NCBI RefSeq assembly: GCF_026914265.1
Contig: NC_069132.1
Location: 28,638,932-28,702,931, forward strand
Reading direction: 5' to 3'
DNA: 64,000 bases
From: Mya arenaria
Lineage: Eukaryota; Mollusca; Bivalvia; Myida; Myidae
The notes beneath the pieces were generated by a model that saw nothing but the letters and a program-made list of their open reading frames with translations, was not told where the DNA came from and ran no database searches. Of this stretch, positions 11,001 through 20,835 are shown one piece after another. How positions within the stretch are numbered: position 1 is the stretch's first letter; each line of letters starts with the position of its first letter. A program made the position numbers and the translations under genes.

Positions 11001-13262
11001 TTAAAAGTTTTCTGAAATACTTTATCGACATTGATTTTATTGAATACCGATACTGTTATTTTAAAAACTCTTATACATTCATTTTAATTTGACCATGAAA
11101 AAAAATAAGAAATCTACTTCAGTTAAGAAATGACTTACGATGTGTTATGAATACCGGTGACGATAAACCAGATGACGTAGATGAATGGTAATTAGAATAA
11201 CAACTTACGCAGCATTTTCTTCTCAGTGGCATAGCCATGCTCCATCTTTCTCCTTCAATATTTTAAATAATGCTAGATTTGTTCGGGCTGACCTAACCAT
11301 GAACGTGAAAGGTTGACGACCCTAGTAAGATCATAGGCAACCACTCGCCAACTAGTCGTTAAATGTCGCCAAGTAGTCGCCAATCTGTCGTTTACCTTTT
11401 GCCGACAGTCGTATGAGCGGACGACGATCGCCAATTGGTCGCAGGACCTATCGCCAAGTATCCATCGACTAATTCAACCATCATTTTCCTGGTTTTGGTT
11501 GCAAGAGGTTGTCGTGAAACGCCGTAAATTCTAGTCGTCGTAGGTATTGAGTTAGTCGTAAGCTATGAGTGATTGTGGCTTAATAGTACCATGTTGTTTT
11601 TGCCTTACAGGTGACAGTGTTTGCTGTTGCATCAAAAAGGCCGGTCAGGGAGAAACCGAAGTTTACTTCTTAGTCAACAACTCTATTGGGCAGCGTATTG
11701 TATTAAAACACAACCTTCTCGACACATACTACCCTATTGTTTGCTTTACTCCCGGAAGCGCTCAAATAAGGATCACGTGGCCATATCACGTGAATTCAAA
11801 AACAGCTCAAGCTGTCTCGGAGGAGGAAATGATGTTGACATTGGTAAGAAATACTACGAGAAATAGTGTATATGCCTTTCAAGTGTATTCATTTAAAACA
11901 CTTCCGATCTACTTTAAAACAACAACACACACAGCAATACATGCACTACCACTCCTGTACCATCATTCTTGTATCATCAAATGCAGATAAATGGATCCGG
12001 AAATGGTAGTTTGGGCTGAAGGCCGCATCCCTACATACATAAGTACCGCAAATAAAAATTGGGTATCGTCAGATCTACATTTTGGCATGGCATGTTTAAA
12101 AAAGTAATGCTCCGGGTTAAACAAAATTGGTAGTATGTTGTTATACGGTTTAAAATAGTGAGAATTAAAAATACCAATTTATTTAAATACGTTTATAAGA
12201 TCTCAACGTTAATGTGAATTTGAAAGCATGCCGAATTATCTGAAATAAATCTTTTTGAAGAATCGAGGGAAATATATAATTATTGATACGCAGAAAATGG
12301 AAATGTGTTGACTTAAAGACTCTGTCTTATTTTAACTATTACAAATAGTCAAAACGTCCACATCCAACATCGGGTTTCATTTAATTAACTGTTAACTAGC
12401 AAAAACCTTGCAAAATAAAAGCAATGTACATATATTCCAGTACATATTGCTTTATCAGTTACTGTTATGAAACTAGCTAATTCTATTCAATAAAAAAAAA
12501 TCAATCAATTTACATAACCTCTTCTTAGATAATGACAAACATTTATCAGTAACAGTCTGAGGCCCATCAAAAGATTTTTTGGATTCAATTTTTATTGCCA
12601 GTGAACACAATTAAAAAAAGTAAAACCACGCTTGTCGCGCCTACAGCCTGTCAACGCTTTCAGCGCTTTCATCAATAATGTTCATATTATATTGCTTGTC
12701 AGATTTTCATAGAAATTCAAAAAGAAATCGCCGGTTTGCCGAAATGATCGATCAGTCTTACATGGTAGACACAATGATGAATATTGTTTCGGAAATTACA
12801 CATTATCATGCCTGTAAGTGAGGATGAAATACCCATCATACGTATACGTTAAATATAAGTTTCCACCTCAAAAAATCTGGCTATCATACAGTGGCTTTGC
12901 AATGATATTTTTGTGAGACTACTTTTAAGTATTTTCAATTAATATTCCAGAAAGGGGGTGTCGAAGAATTTGAAGACGTGATGTTGATTCGTGAGACACA
13001 AACCAAAGAGGATGACGATGCAACCACAAGAATTACTCCTGACGAGGAAAATGGTGTGGTTGATGCTAATGATGAAGATGAAGAACACGATAATGAGGAC
13101 AATGTGTTCACCCCGGTGAGCGACAGAGCGAGTCTTTCAGGGCCATTTCCAGGCCCAGCAAGTTACAACGAACCACACACATCGTCCGACAGAGGAGGCA
13201 AGAAAAAGAAACATGGGTCCAGGGGAAGGGTATCTAAAAGTGGGGCATGTGCAATTCTTTGA
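2063..13262 (+). CDS. SPRY-repeat protein (three SPRY-like units) with C-terminal CaaX box
   Basis: Ten exons join in consistent phase: 2063-2243, 2601-2756, 4396-4601, 4799-4937, 6616-6738, 7817-8050, 9848-10114, 10358-10489, 11611-11843, 12951-13262 (660 residues). The ATG follows an in-frame TAA at 2051. Unit 1 has the clearest SPRY marks: FFEVEI, LRYHSGDGGIF, FFLNGRLVF, LFPAVG, FRITWP. Unit 2 has YFEIEL, NVGDRLGCGILF, GGFYPLVG. Unit 3 is more degenerate: CFFKITVLEI, YYPIVC, IRITWP. The layout recalls SPRYD3, which has two such domains. The last exon encodes an acidic stretch (EDEEHDNEDN), a KKKK basic patch and the terminus CAIL, a CaaX motif expected to be geranylgeranylated, which suggests membrane attachment. 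SPRY domains bind proteins; no ligand can be inferred. Introns carry several MITEs. Exon joins are my reading and lack transcript support; exon 6 has the least certain 5' boundary. Confidence 0.85.
3047..3190. repeat. Interspersed repeat fragment with GGGGGCATGCCCCC core
   Basis: The stretch begins AGGGGCGTAGCTTGCCC and contains a palindromic CGGGGGCATGCCCCCTCGG core followed by AAAACCATGGTGC. I know this form as a dispersed repeat of marine invertebrate genomes. A related GCTACGCCACTGG end is seen near 45370. It lies in intron 2 of the SPRY gene. Confidence 0.4.
4118..4182. mobile_element. Mini foldback element, 65 bp, arms about 24 bp
   Basis: Arms AGGCGTCTGAATCATTGTTT(GTCA) and (TGAC)AAACAATGAATCAGACGCCT are inverted complements with one mismatch around a 17 bp loop. 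The arm core ATCATTGTTTGTCA is shared with the larger foldback at 56490-56718, so both belong to one family. It lies in intron 2 of the SPRY gene. Confidence 0.7.
5676..5931. mobile_element. MITE with about 65 bp inverted ends, GGGCCGATTGTTCAGAAC family
   Basis: The left end GGGCCGATTGTTCAGAAC and right end GTTCTGAACAATCAGCCC are inverted complements with one mismatch; similarity continues inward through GTTAACAAC motifs for about 65 bases. A partial left end sits at 5456-5530. The internal segment with CTCTGCAGTATTTCT has a relative near 20640-20720. It lies in intron 4 of the SPRY gene. Superfamily not assigned; no clear target-site duplication. Confidence 0.7.
7515..7808 (-). mobile_element. 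MITE copy 1 of the CGGAACATCTCGG family
   Basis: Left end CGGAACATCTCGGTCATTTT and right end ATGAAAAATTGCCGATGAGT form inverted repeats of about 45 bp. The inner segment (CTACGCGATCTACTTGCAGC, near 7710) matches the second copy at 9285-9623 in opposite orientation. The flanks resemble each other (CTTAAAAATA left, CTTAGAAAAATA right), a possible imperfect target-site duplication. The right end is 8 bases from the splice acceptor of exon 6 of the SPRY gene. Confidence 0.75.
8555..9010 (+). repeat. Mollusc-type repeat with AAGGTCAAGGTCACTGT units
   Basis: Two loose tandem units near 8580-8710 and 8730-8840 share AACTTGGTAT..AGGAAG and GGTCAAGGTCACTGT..CTAAAA. The same unit recurs at 13911-14350. 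The stretch ends with a near-palindrome GCTGGCGTACGTCAGC followed by TCTTGTT at about 9010, like the 3' ends of the elements at 41.7 and 54.3 kb. It lies in intron 6 of the SPRY gene. Confidence 0.55.
9285..9623 (+). mobile_element. MITE copy 2 of the CGGAACATCTCGG family
   Basis: Left end CGGAACACTTCGGCCATTTT, right end AAAAATGGCCGAGATGTTCC. The inner CGCTGCAAGTAGATCGCGTA links it to the copy at 7515-7808. Length 339 bp. The flanks ATTGCTAAAT (left) and ATTGCTATAAAT (right, offset a few bases) may be the remains of a target-site duplication. It lies in intron 6 of the SPRY gene. Confidence 0.75.
10590..11530. repeat. Repeat rich in CGGCGACT/GTCGCC words, flanking a nested MITE
   Basis: The two flanks (about 10600-10745 and 11330-11530) are full of GTCGAC, GTCGGCGACTG, GTCGCCAA and related words in opposite orientation, as in a decayed element with inverted ends. 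A well-defined MITE (10916-11157) lies between them. All of it is in intron 8 of the SPRY gene. Element class not determined. Confidence 0.45.
10916..11157. mobile_element. MITE with CCGGTATTCA ends
   Basis: Left end CCGGTATTCACAAAACATCT and right end CGATGTGTTATGAATACCGG; similarity continues as TACGTCATTTCTTA / TAAGAAATGACTTA, giving inverted ends of about 39 bp with a few mismatches. Length about 242 bp. I know ends of this type from many marine invertebrate repeats. It is nested in the GTCGCC-rich repeat. Confidence 0.7.
12310..12475. repeat. Interspersed repeat shared with 58905-59055
   Basis: TTACAAATAGTCAAAACGTC, ATCGGGTTTCATTTAATTAA and AAAGCAATNNNCATATATT occur in the same order here and at 58905-59055 (TACAAATAGTCAAAATGTCT, ATCGGGTTTTATTCAATTAA), with gaps. 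Class unknown. One copy is in intron 9 of the SPRY gene, the other in intron 2 of the sushi-ISG12 gene. Confidence 0.5.
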
Positions 13263-13837
13263 GGTATCGACGGATCTATTAACCAGGGCCGTGATATTTT
13301 AAAGACTCAATGGATTAGAAGAGACTTAGTTGAAACAAAATTAACATTCACATGGTTAAGAAACGTTCATACGGAACATCTTTCAAGCACAAATCAATGT
13401 ATGGTAGGACTAGAAATGTGCAGGATTCGTGCACTGAATTATCCTCCATAAAATATTTTATTCCATTTAGCAGCATTTTCGGTGTTTTTAAGAATATGCA
13501 ATAATAACATTTTGGTATTTATTTTAAAATGATACGGAAACAATGATGTATTTTGACTCACTTTTGAGATCTTTCTTATCAATTTCGGAGGATGTTTTTC
13601 TTATACACACCTTCGCCATACATTTATATACTATTATTTTTTATTTGTACATAAGATGCATGTTTATTATTAATTCACTAATTTGAAGTGCATAGGTTTA
13701 CCTCACATATTCAATTTATATATTATTTTTGTTTTATTATCTGTAAAAATGTTGAACATTTGATCAATGGTTGTTACTGTTAAGGACCATTTTGCACTTT
13801 TAAAGCTCAATTTATGCTATGCATTTAATCTTATTTT

Positions 13838-13843
13838 AATAAA
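13838..13843 (+). terminator. Polyadenylation signal of the SPRY gene
   Basis: AATAAA about 575 bases after the stop codon at 13260-13262, in AT-rich sequence typical of a 3' UTR. It is the most convincing signal before repeats begin near 13.9 kb. Confidence 0.55.
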
Positions 13844-13904
13844 AATGCTGAAACAAGTCTACTGCTTGGCTTTTCATTTTGTACATCGAGCGGGCACACG
13901 GGTG

Positions 13905-14352
13905 GCGGGATCAAACGTCGTGGCACTGAATAACTTTTGTTAGGGTTGACACATTTTGACCAAATTTATATAAGAAGAGATTATATAGACCTTTCATGGG
14001 ATTGTGTTTGGGGCTCCAAAGGTCAATGTCACTGTTGCTAAAAAAACCGTTAAAATGAATTACTTTAGTAAGGGCTGTCATATCTTGGCTAAACTTGGTA
14101 CTTATTAAGAGTTTATGGAGAACTTTCATTGGATTGTGTTTTGGGCCCCTGAGATCAAGGTTAAGGTCACTGTTACTAAAAATAGAAAAACGGTTGCAAC
14201 CGAATAACTTAATTGGTGTTGACATATCTTGACTTAACTTGTTATTTAGGAAGTGTTTGCGGATACCTTTAATTTGATTGCGGTTAGGGCCCCTGGGGTC
14301 AATGTCAAGGTCACTGCTACTGAGAATAAAAGATTTGAAACTGAATCTCAAA
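13905..14352 (+). repeat. Tandem repeat of about 130 bp units, AAGGTCACTGTTACTAAAAA family
   Basis: Three to four diverged units each carry TTGACATATCTTGAC..AACTTG, GGATTGTGTTTTGGGCCCCT, GGTCAAGGTCACTG and TACTAAAAA. It is the same family as 8555-8900. The open frame across it on the - strand is repetitive and not a gene. It lies just past the 3' end of the SPRY gene. Confidence 0.65.
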
Positions 14353-14374
14353 ATGAAAGTTGAAGTTCTTCTAT

Positions 14375-14640
14375 GTGAGTGAAGTTAGCAGCACAGCAGC
14401 ATAGCAGCAAGCTGCTAGCAGCAACAGCAGCTAGCTGCTGTGCTGCTGGCAGCTAGCTGCTGCGTTTTTACTATGAATATAATAATATATATTTACTATA
14501 ATACAATAGTATATAATTGTTTTGTTTTTATTTCAGCTGTTTATAGGAATACAAATAGGAGTAAGAAAAAAAAAGATTTTACTGATTTAGCTGATTTGGT
14601 AAAATTTTGATTACGGCAGGGTTTTTTTCATGAGCGGCCC
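14375..14640 (+). mobile_element. GCAGC/GCTGC palindrome-rich element, forward copy
   Basis: It starts CTATGTGAGTGAAGTTAGCA, followed by about 90 bases of interlocking AGCAGC, AGCTGCTAGCAGC and GCAGCTAGCTGC palindromes, then AAATATAATA..CAGCTGTTTATAGGAATA and GATTTTACTGATTTA..GGTAAAATTTTGATTACG. The same order is present in reverse at 25850-26140. The palindromes can form several alternative hairpins. No coding capacity; class unknown. Confidence 0.7.
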
Positions 14641-14644
14641 ACCA

Positions 14645-16500
14645 ATGCAAACATTTTGTTGAGAAAGGCCATAAATAATAACAAAGTTAATGAGGATATC
14701 AATGATTCGGCGTTACTTTTGGCTTTGTGAACTAGTGCATGTTAAGAAAGTATGCTCATATATTGACATTTATAGTTAACTAGTGTGTGCTTCAAAAGGC
14801 AATGCCTGTTTTGCATTTAAAATAGCCAAAACCAAACCAACTAGACATCTCTTATTTCTAATCAGGGATATGCATAGGTCTCCGAGTCACAACAATGATT
14901 CCATATTTCATTTTAATTTTAGCAGGGACCGACTACTCCCTAATTTGACATATACAGGAAAAGACCCTTTGTAATGGAAACACTTAGAGAATTAACTAGG
15001 ATCTTTGTACTTCTTCTTCTATTAAATAGTATTGGTACATTATATCAATAGCCGGACGTGACAATTAAACGTAAAAGGGGAATTAATAAAGAACCAACTT
15101 TTAACATCTTAATTTGACTTGAGTCATTTGAACGATAAAACTTTGTCTGCACTTCAACAGCGACTCGCAGTTATGTCAGCTAATACCACAAGCTGGTCAA
15201 ATGCACGTGCCGCTAAGACAGTGTGGCTCGGGCTCGGTGAAGCTGCACTACTAAACCGGGGTGCGCGGTCGCATACGAGGAGAAATCTTGCACCGTGTGA
15301 CTTTGTATCTGCAAATGTCCTTCTTAAAAAAAATCCTTTCTTGTTTTATTAAATAAGTACCCTACTGATTAAATTTATTCTTGTATGACCCTTTTATAAT
15401 TTTTAAACTTGTTCATGAAAACATATTAACTATATAATTGATAGGCAAAACTCATTAAATGCTTGAGACACAGTAACATTTCTTATCATCACAGTACAAA
15501 GTAAAATAATACCAACCATATTTACGAATAGCAATTCAAAAAGTCACACTATACAGAACCGATGAATAAACGCAAACACACTTACATGCACGCACGCACG
15601 CGCGCGCACACGCACACACCCATAAGCATATACACGAAAATATTAATACAAAGTCATAACGAAAGTTATCTTAATGGCCTTGTGCTGCTTAGCAGTTCTC
15701 CGATCTGGGAATCCAGCCGTGCAGTTATAAAGGTTTTATTATAGAATTGGACTTTTCATCTTTTGTTGTTGTTGCTTTCAAACGATAATAACAGTATTTA
15801 TACAATGCCTTTGAATAAGAACAAGAGTGATGTTATATATAATAGCCCACCAATATATTTTAACAAAGGATGCTTCACAATTTGGATATAACAATGGTGA
15901 TCATGCATTTAAAATGGGTTTAAATATAAATGCTATATCACTGTTTAAAAGCTTATCAGTCATATTTATTTTGGTTTATTCAATTAATTCATTTATAGCT
16001 ATGTATATTGTTTATATGTATTAGTAGGATAATCTACTCGAAAAGTGTCAACCTAAAAGGCCCTGAGCCAATTAACAAATACACAGGAATGGCCCCTACT
16101 GTGACACCAGTGTAATATTGAGAAGATGCACGGCAGTGGATTATCATGGCAAATATTCCTTAAACTAGGCAGAAGTCAATACAATGAACACTCAATGTCA
16201 ATATAATTGTATTTTTTTCGGAACTATACGGGACAATATTGTGCGGGTGTTCTTTAAATTGACTTTGACACAATTAACTGTTTAACTTCTCTGACGGAGT
16301 TAATAAAAATAAATATTTAAAATATCAAAATCAAGTTCCATTTCTAGAAATACATATTTGATATTAAAAAGTAATTACGAGATAATCGCCAAATTATAAC
16401 CAATCAAGCTTAGTTACTTATGAAAATCCCTTAAACAATAAAGGTGTTAATCATAAGTATTTCCCTCTCATTGTCCTCTCGAATGTCTTAAACGATTGAG
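14645..16500. other. Intergenic, no gene recognised; short CA/CG microsatellite
   Basis: AT-rich sequence without recognisable exons. A (CA)n-type tract with CGCACGCACGCGCGCGCACA lies near 15586-15620. Open frames at 15119 and 15827 show no family resemblance. Confidence 0.5.
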
Positions 16501-16519
16501 CAGAATAACGTAAATTTTT

Positions 16520-16550
16520 TTCGATAAAAATGGCCGAGGAGCTCCGAATG
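16520..16550 (+). mobile_element. Solo end of the CGGAACATCTCGG MITE family
   Basis: TTTTCGATAAAAATGGCCGA followed by GGAGCTCCGAATG matches the right ends of the copies at 7515-7808 and 9285-9623. No partner end was found nearby. Confidence 0.5.
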
Positions 16551-16599
16551 TCTCTTGGCTATATTGGACTAACTTTAACGGATTGAAGATGTTACACTG

Positions 16600-18060
16600 C
16601 GGAAAATGGTTTAATATACGGGAATGTACTGAAACCCGTACATTCAATTTGTACGGTAAGTGTACGGGATGTTGAGTATACGGGTGTGTTCGGATTCGTA
16701 TATTCATAAAACTCGCACATCTTGAGTATACGGGATTCGATGTACGGGCGTGTACTAACCCGTACATTCGTGTTGTAACAAAAAACAATGAATTCTGTAG
16801 CCAATTAAGGTCTTTGGGGGTTTAATTTGAAAGCACATATAATATGAAAGTCATTTATACCATTGACTTAAACATATCACTGTTTCGTAAAAAAACAGGA
16901 TGGTGTCAGTAAAAATTACCTTTGTAGAAAATTTAATGCTTTAATGGGATAGTACTTATACTATTTTGATGGATGAATCGGTACATCTCCGTATATCTTG
17001 AGTGTACGGGCATGAACGGTCTCCATACATGTTGAAAATACGGGAATTTATGCTATTCCGTACACTTTGAGAGTATGAGATTACACTCTTCCCGTACACG
17101 ATGAATATACGATGTTCGGAAATAAACCAGTTCCCGTGCACACTGAGTGTACGGAATAGTAACACTTCCTGTACATTATGGGTATACGGTAATGTACCCT
17201 TTCCCGTACACACATGTTATAAAGGTTTTGAATTTTGTAATAAAGTCTGGTAATTTGGTGTTATATTTGACAGCATACATGATATGAACAACATTTAAAT
17301 CATACACTGGTATACATTGTTCCGTGTTACGCAGGGAAACCGCAATGTGTTAGTAAGGGTCCCGTTGTGTAGGAAATGTTATGCTTTTGGTGGGTTTTAA
17401 CAACCTTTGATGAAATTAAAGCGACATGTTTATAATAATAAATTATAAAAATCGACAATGCTGGTAGGGTTGATGTACGACTGGTACTAACAAAATTTTG
17501 ATGAATGTACGGCACCATACATCTCGGTATATCTTGAGCGGATGGACATGTATGGTCTCCGTGCATGTTGAGTGTACGGGAATTTATGCTCTTCCGTACA
17601 CGTTGAGCGTACGGGTTTATACCATTCCTGTACACGAAAAATATACGGGCGTGTACATTTCCCGTATATTACGAATGTACGGACATATACAAGTTCCCGT
17701 ACACGCTGAGTGTACGGAAAAGTTACAATTCCCGTACCCTATGGATATACGGAAATGCACTCTTTCCCGTACGCCCATGTTATAAAAAAGTTTTGAATTT
17801 TGTAATCAAGTAAGGTTAATTCTTGTTTCATTTGACAGCATTTATGACATGAACAAATTTTATACCATTGACTAGTATACATTTTTCCGTGTTACGCCGA
17901 CAAACAGGAATGCGTAAGTAAGAGTCACGTTTTGTAGAAATTGTAAATGATTTTTGGGGTTTTAACAGCCTATGATGAAATTAAAGCGACATCTTTATGA
18001 TAAAAAAAATAAGACTTGGCTGTTACTGTGGTGTTACATTGGACAACATATATGATATGA
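16600..18060. repeat. Higher-order satellite of CCGTACA/TGTACGG palindromes with spacers
   Basis: Three arrays (about 16600-16785, 16975-17215, 17500-17785) consist of diverged units of about 35 bp, each an imperfect hairpin such as CCCGTACACGCTGAGTGTAC followed by GG. Arrays alternate with unique-looking spacers that are themselves related: ATGTTATAAA..GTTTTGAATTTTGTAAT, TTTGACAGCAT..ATGAACAA, TCCGTGTTACGC, TTTTAACA..CTATGATGAAATTAAAGCGA. Array plus spacer repeats with a period of about 440-565 bp. The third spacer runs into the (GTGA)n tract. Confidence 0.8.
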
Positions 18061-18073
18061 TCTGCATTTATTA

Positions 18074-19041
18074 GAGTGAGTGAGTGAGTGAGTGAGTGAG
18101 TGAGTGAGTGAGTGAGTGAGTGAGTGAGTGAGTGAGTGAGTGAGTGAGTGAGTGAGTGAGTGAGTGAGTGAGTGAGTGAGTGAGTGAGTGAGTGAGTGAG
18201 TGAGTGAGTGAGTGAGTGAGTGAGTGAGTGAGTGAGTGAGTGAGTGAGTGAGTGAGTGAGTGAGTGAGTGAGTGAGTGAGTGAGTGAGTGAGTGAGTGAG
18301 TGAGTGAGTGAGTGAGTGAGTGAGTGAGTGAGTGAGTGAGTGAGTGAGTGAGTGAGTGAGTGAGTGAGTGAGTGAGTGAGTGAGTGAGTGAGTGAGTGAG
18401 TGAGTGAGTGAGTGAGTGAGTGAGTGAGTGAGTGAGTGAGTGAGTGAGTGAGTGAGTGAGTGAGTGAGTGAGTGAGTGAGTGAGTGAGTGAGTGAGTGAG
18501 TGAGTGAGTGAGTGAGTGAGTGAGTGAGTGAGTGAGTGAGTGAGTGAGTGAGTGAGTGAGTGAGTGAGTGAGTGAGTGAGTGAGTGAGTGAGTGAGTGAG
18601 TGAGTGAGTGAGTGAGTGAGTGAGTGAGTGAGTGAGTGAGTGAGTGAGTGAGTGAGTGAGTGAGTGAGTGAGTGAGGGAGGGAGGGAGGGAGGGAGGGAG
18701 GGAGGGAGTGAGTGAGTGAGTGAGTGAGTGAGTGAGTGAGTGAGTGAGTGAGTGAGTGAGTGAGTGAGTGAGTGAGTGAGTGAGTGAGTGAGTGAGTGAG
18801 TGAGTGAGTGAGTGAGTGAGTGAGTGAGTGAGTGAGTGAGTGAGTGAGTGAGTGAGTGAGTGAGTGAGTGAGTGAGTGAGTGAGTGAGTGAGTGAGTGAG
18901 TGAGTGAGTGAGTGAGTGAGTGAGTGAGTGAGTGAGTGAGTGAGTGAGTGAGTGAGTGAGTGAGTGAGTGAGTGAGTGAGTGAGTGAGTGAGTGAGTGAG
19001 TGAGTGAGTGAGTGAGTGAGTGAGTGAGTGAGTGAGTGAGT
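18074..19041. repeat. (GTGA)n tetranucleotide tract, about 240 units
   Basis: Uninterrupted GTGA repeats for nearly 970 bases, apart from a block of GGGA repeats at about 18675-18708. The long - strand open frames, all reading Thr-His-Ser-Leu, follow from a 4 bp repeat without stops and are not genes. Tract length may be affected by assembly. Confidence 0.95.
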
Positions 19042-19145
19042 GTGAATTGATGTATGCATGAATTAATGTATGCATGAATTGATGTATGCATGAATTGCAT
19101 GAATTGATGTATGCATGAATTGATGTATGCATGAATTAATGTATG
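19042..19145. repeat. 16 bp minisatellite next to the (GTGA)n tract
   Basis: About six units of TGAATTGATGTATGCA, with TGAATTAATGTATGCA variants and one shortened unit (TGAATTGCA). It directly follows the GTGA tract and shares its first bases. Confidence 0.85.
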
Positions 19146-20830
19146 TTTGCTCTCCGAATCTTGGCGATTGATCCAGAGTATAGTCACATATCATCAACAT
19201 TCTAGTGATCGAGAAAGGTTAACATGATGGGTTTTAAACTTTTCATGTATGGCTTATAGAAAGCACATTTTTCTATATAATCTGGTCATTTTATACTGTC
19301 AGTGAGTTCAAATTTAATTTTGAAACGAAACTGATCTCTGCATCTTTTAAGGATTTCAGAAAGTTGTTTTTTTGGACACTTAAAAGTTGCAAATCTAATT
19401 TCGAAATTTGGATTCAAGGCTCTGTCCCCTGCACCCTATAAATAACAAACTAAGCACAACATTTACTTTTTATTATTATTGAAAGCAACTGTTTGCTTTT
19501 TCATATTTTAAATATTGAAGAGAAAGAATGACACATAAAAAAACTCAATCAAATCTTACAAACCCTACCTACATATAGGCGCGACCCTACCGATTGGTTT
19601 AAAAAAATATTAAAACAATTGTATTAATACTTGTGGTACATCTTCTTTGGGAATAAGAGTGCATCTTTTTTAATATGTAGTTTAAACATTTTTACGTTTT
19701 ATACAGGAATTCTTAAACGCTATTCGCCAATGGAAAATAACGTTCTTTATCAATATTCTTAAATCAAGCCTTATAAAAAATGCCTGTTTTAACCCTAACC
19801 AAATCTTTGTTTTGCCTTATAGTTCTTAACACAAATAAATTATTATAACAGTACAACAATTTAAATAAAATATTAAATGAGTCGCTTTGCTTTATAAATC
19901 TTTAATTTTAAATTACAGTACCTGTTTCTCAAGTTATAAATGAATTTTTTTTCCACCCAGATATGTATTTCGGGAAATGTTATTATACACATGCTATTGA
20001 CACAAGTTTATGTTTTATTTTACGATATTTCGTAAAAACAATTTTATGGCATTAATAAATGCCCTATTTTCATTCAAAGCTTGTGTTACGTTTTCCCTTC
20101 ATCCATACGAGTTCGACCCGGCCTGTCACTTAGTACCTTGACGTTGAGCAATACATAAATGGTATGATGTCATTGCCAGTAAGTGTTACTGACCATCAAA
20201 TTCTTGATCAAACAAACGCACTGAACGACCCCTGCTGAGAAAAGTTATAAATAGGTCAGAAATAAGTTGATTACATAAGAAACACCCGCTGCTGACAGTT
20301 TATAGTATATTAATTAAGCATCATCAAAGGAACTCCAGATAATGGGAGCAGAAATAAAAGCACAGCGGGTGGCTGCTAATAGCAACTAAAATGACTCAAC
20401 AAAGGGCTACACTATAACCACAGATCAAGAGAGGAAATGTTTCACTTTTCATTAATCTTTACCTATATATATATATATTGTATATATTTAATAATTGAAA
20501 TGAAAGAAGTCGATCATTTTCATGTACTAAATCGTTAAAAGGTTTTAGTATGTACGGAAATAAATATAGAGAAATAAATTACTTGACATGACACAGCCGT
20601 ACACAGCCATTTATTATTTTGTACAAGTACATACTGAGCCAATAGTTCAGAACTTCAGAATCTTTACAGCTCTAGAAGTTTAATGGAAACACTTGTGATC
20701 TGCAGTATTTCTTAACAATCAAAGTCACTGTTATCTTAACATTCCAATGACAGGATGATGAGGATTTAAAATCAGTGTTTCAATGCCTAATATGTTGTTT
20801 AAATAATTCAGCGTATACTTTGTTGCAACC
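19146..20830. other. Intergenic AT-rich sequence, no gene recognised
   Basis: No exon or RNA gene seen. It contains a short interspersed repeat near 19610-19665 (shared with 165-235) and, at 20630-20720, a fragment related to the middle of the MITE at 5676-5931 (CAGCTCTAGAAGTTTAATGG, CTGCAGTATTTCTTAACAAT). Confidence 0.5.
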
Positions 20831-20835
20831 CTTTT

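Noticed and set aside
13911-14351. A 146-codon - strand gene
   Set aside because: The frame is made of three to four copies of a dispersed mollusc repeat that occurs also at 8.6 kb.
16600-17800. CRISPR-like array of palindromic repeats and spacers
   Set aside because: The genome is clearly animal, repeats are diverged, spacers are related to each other, and there are no cas genes.
17970-19187. Long - strand open frames of 340-405 codons reading Thr-His-Ser-Leu
   Set aside because: They follow from a stop-free (GTGA)n tetranucleotide repeat; all three frames give the same peptide. No start context, splice sites or codon signal.
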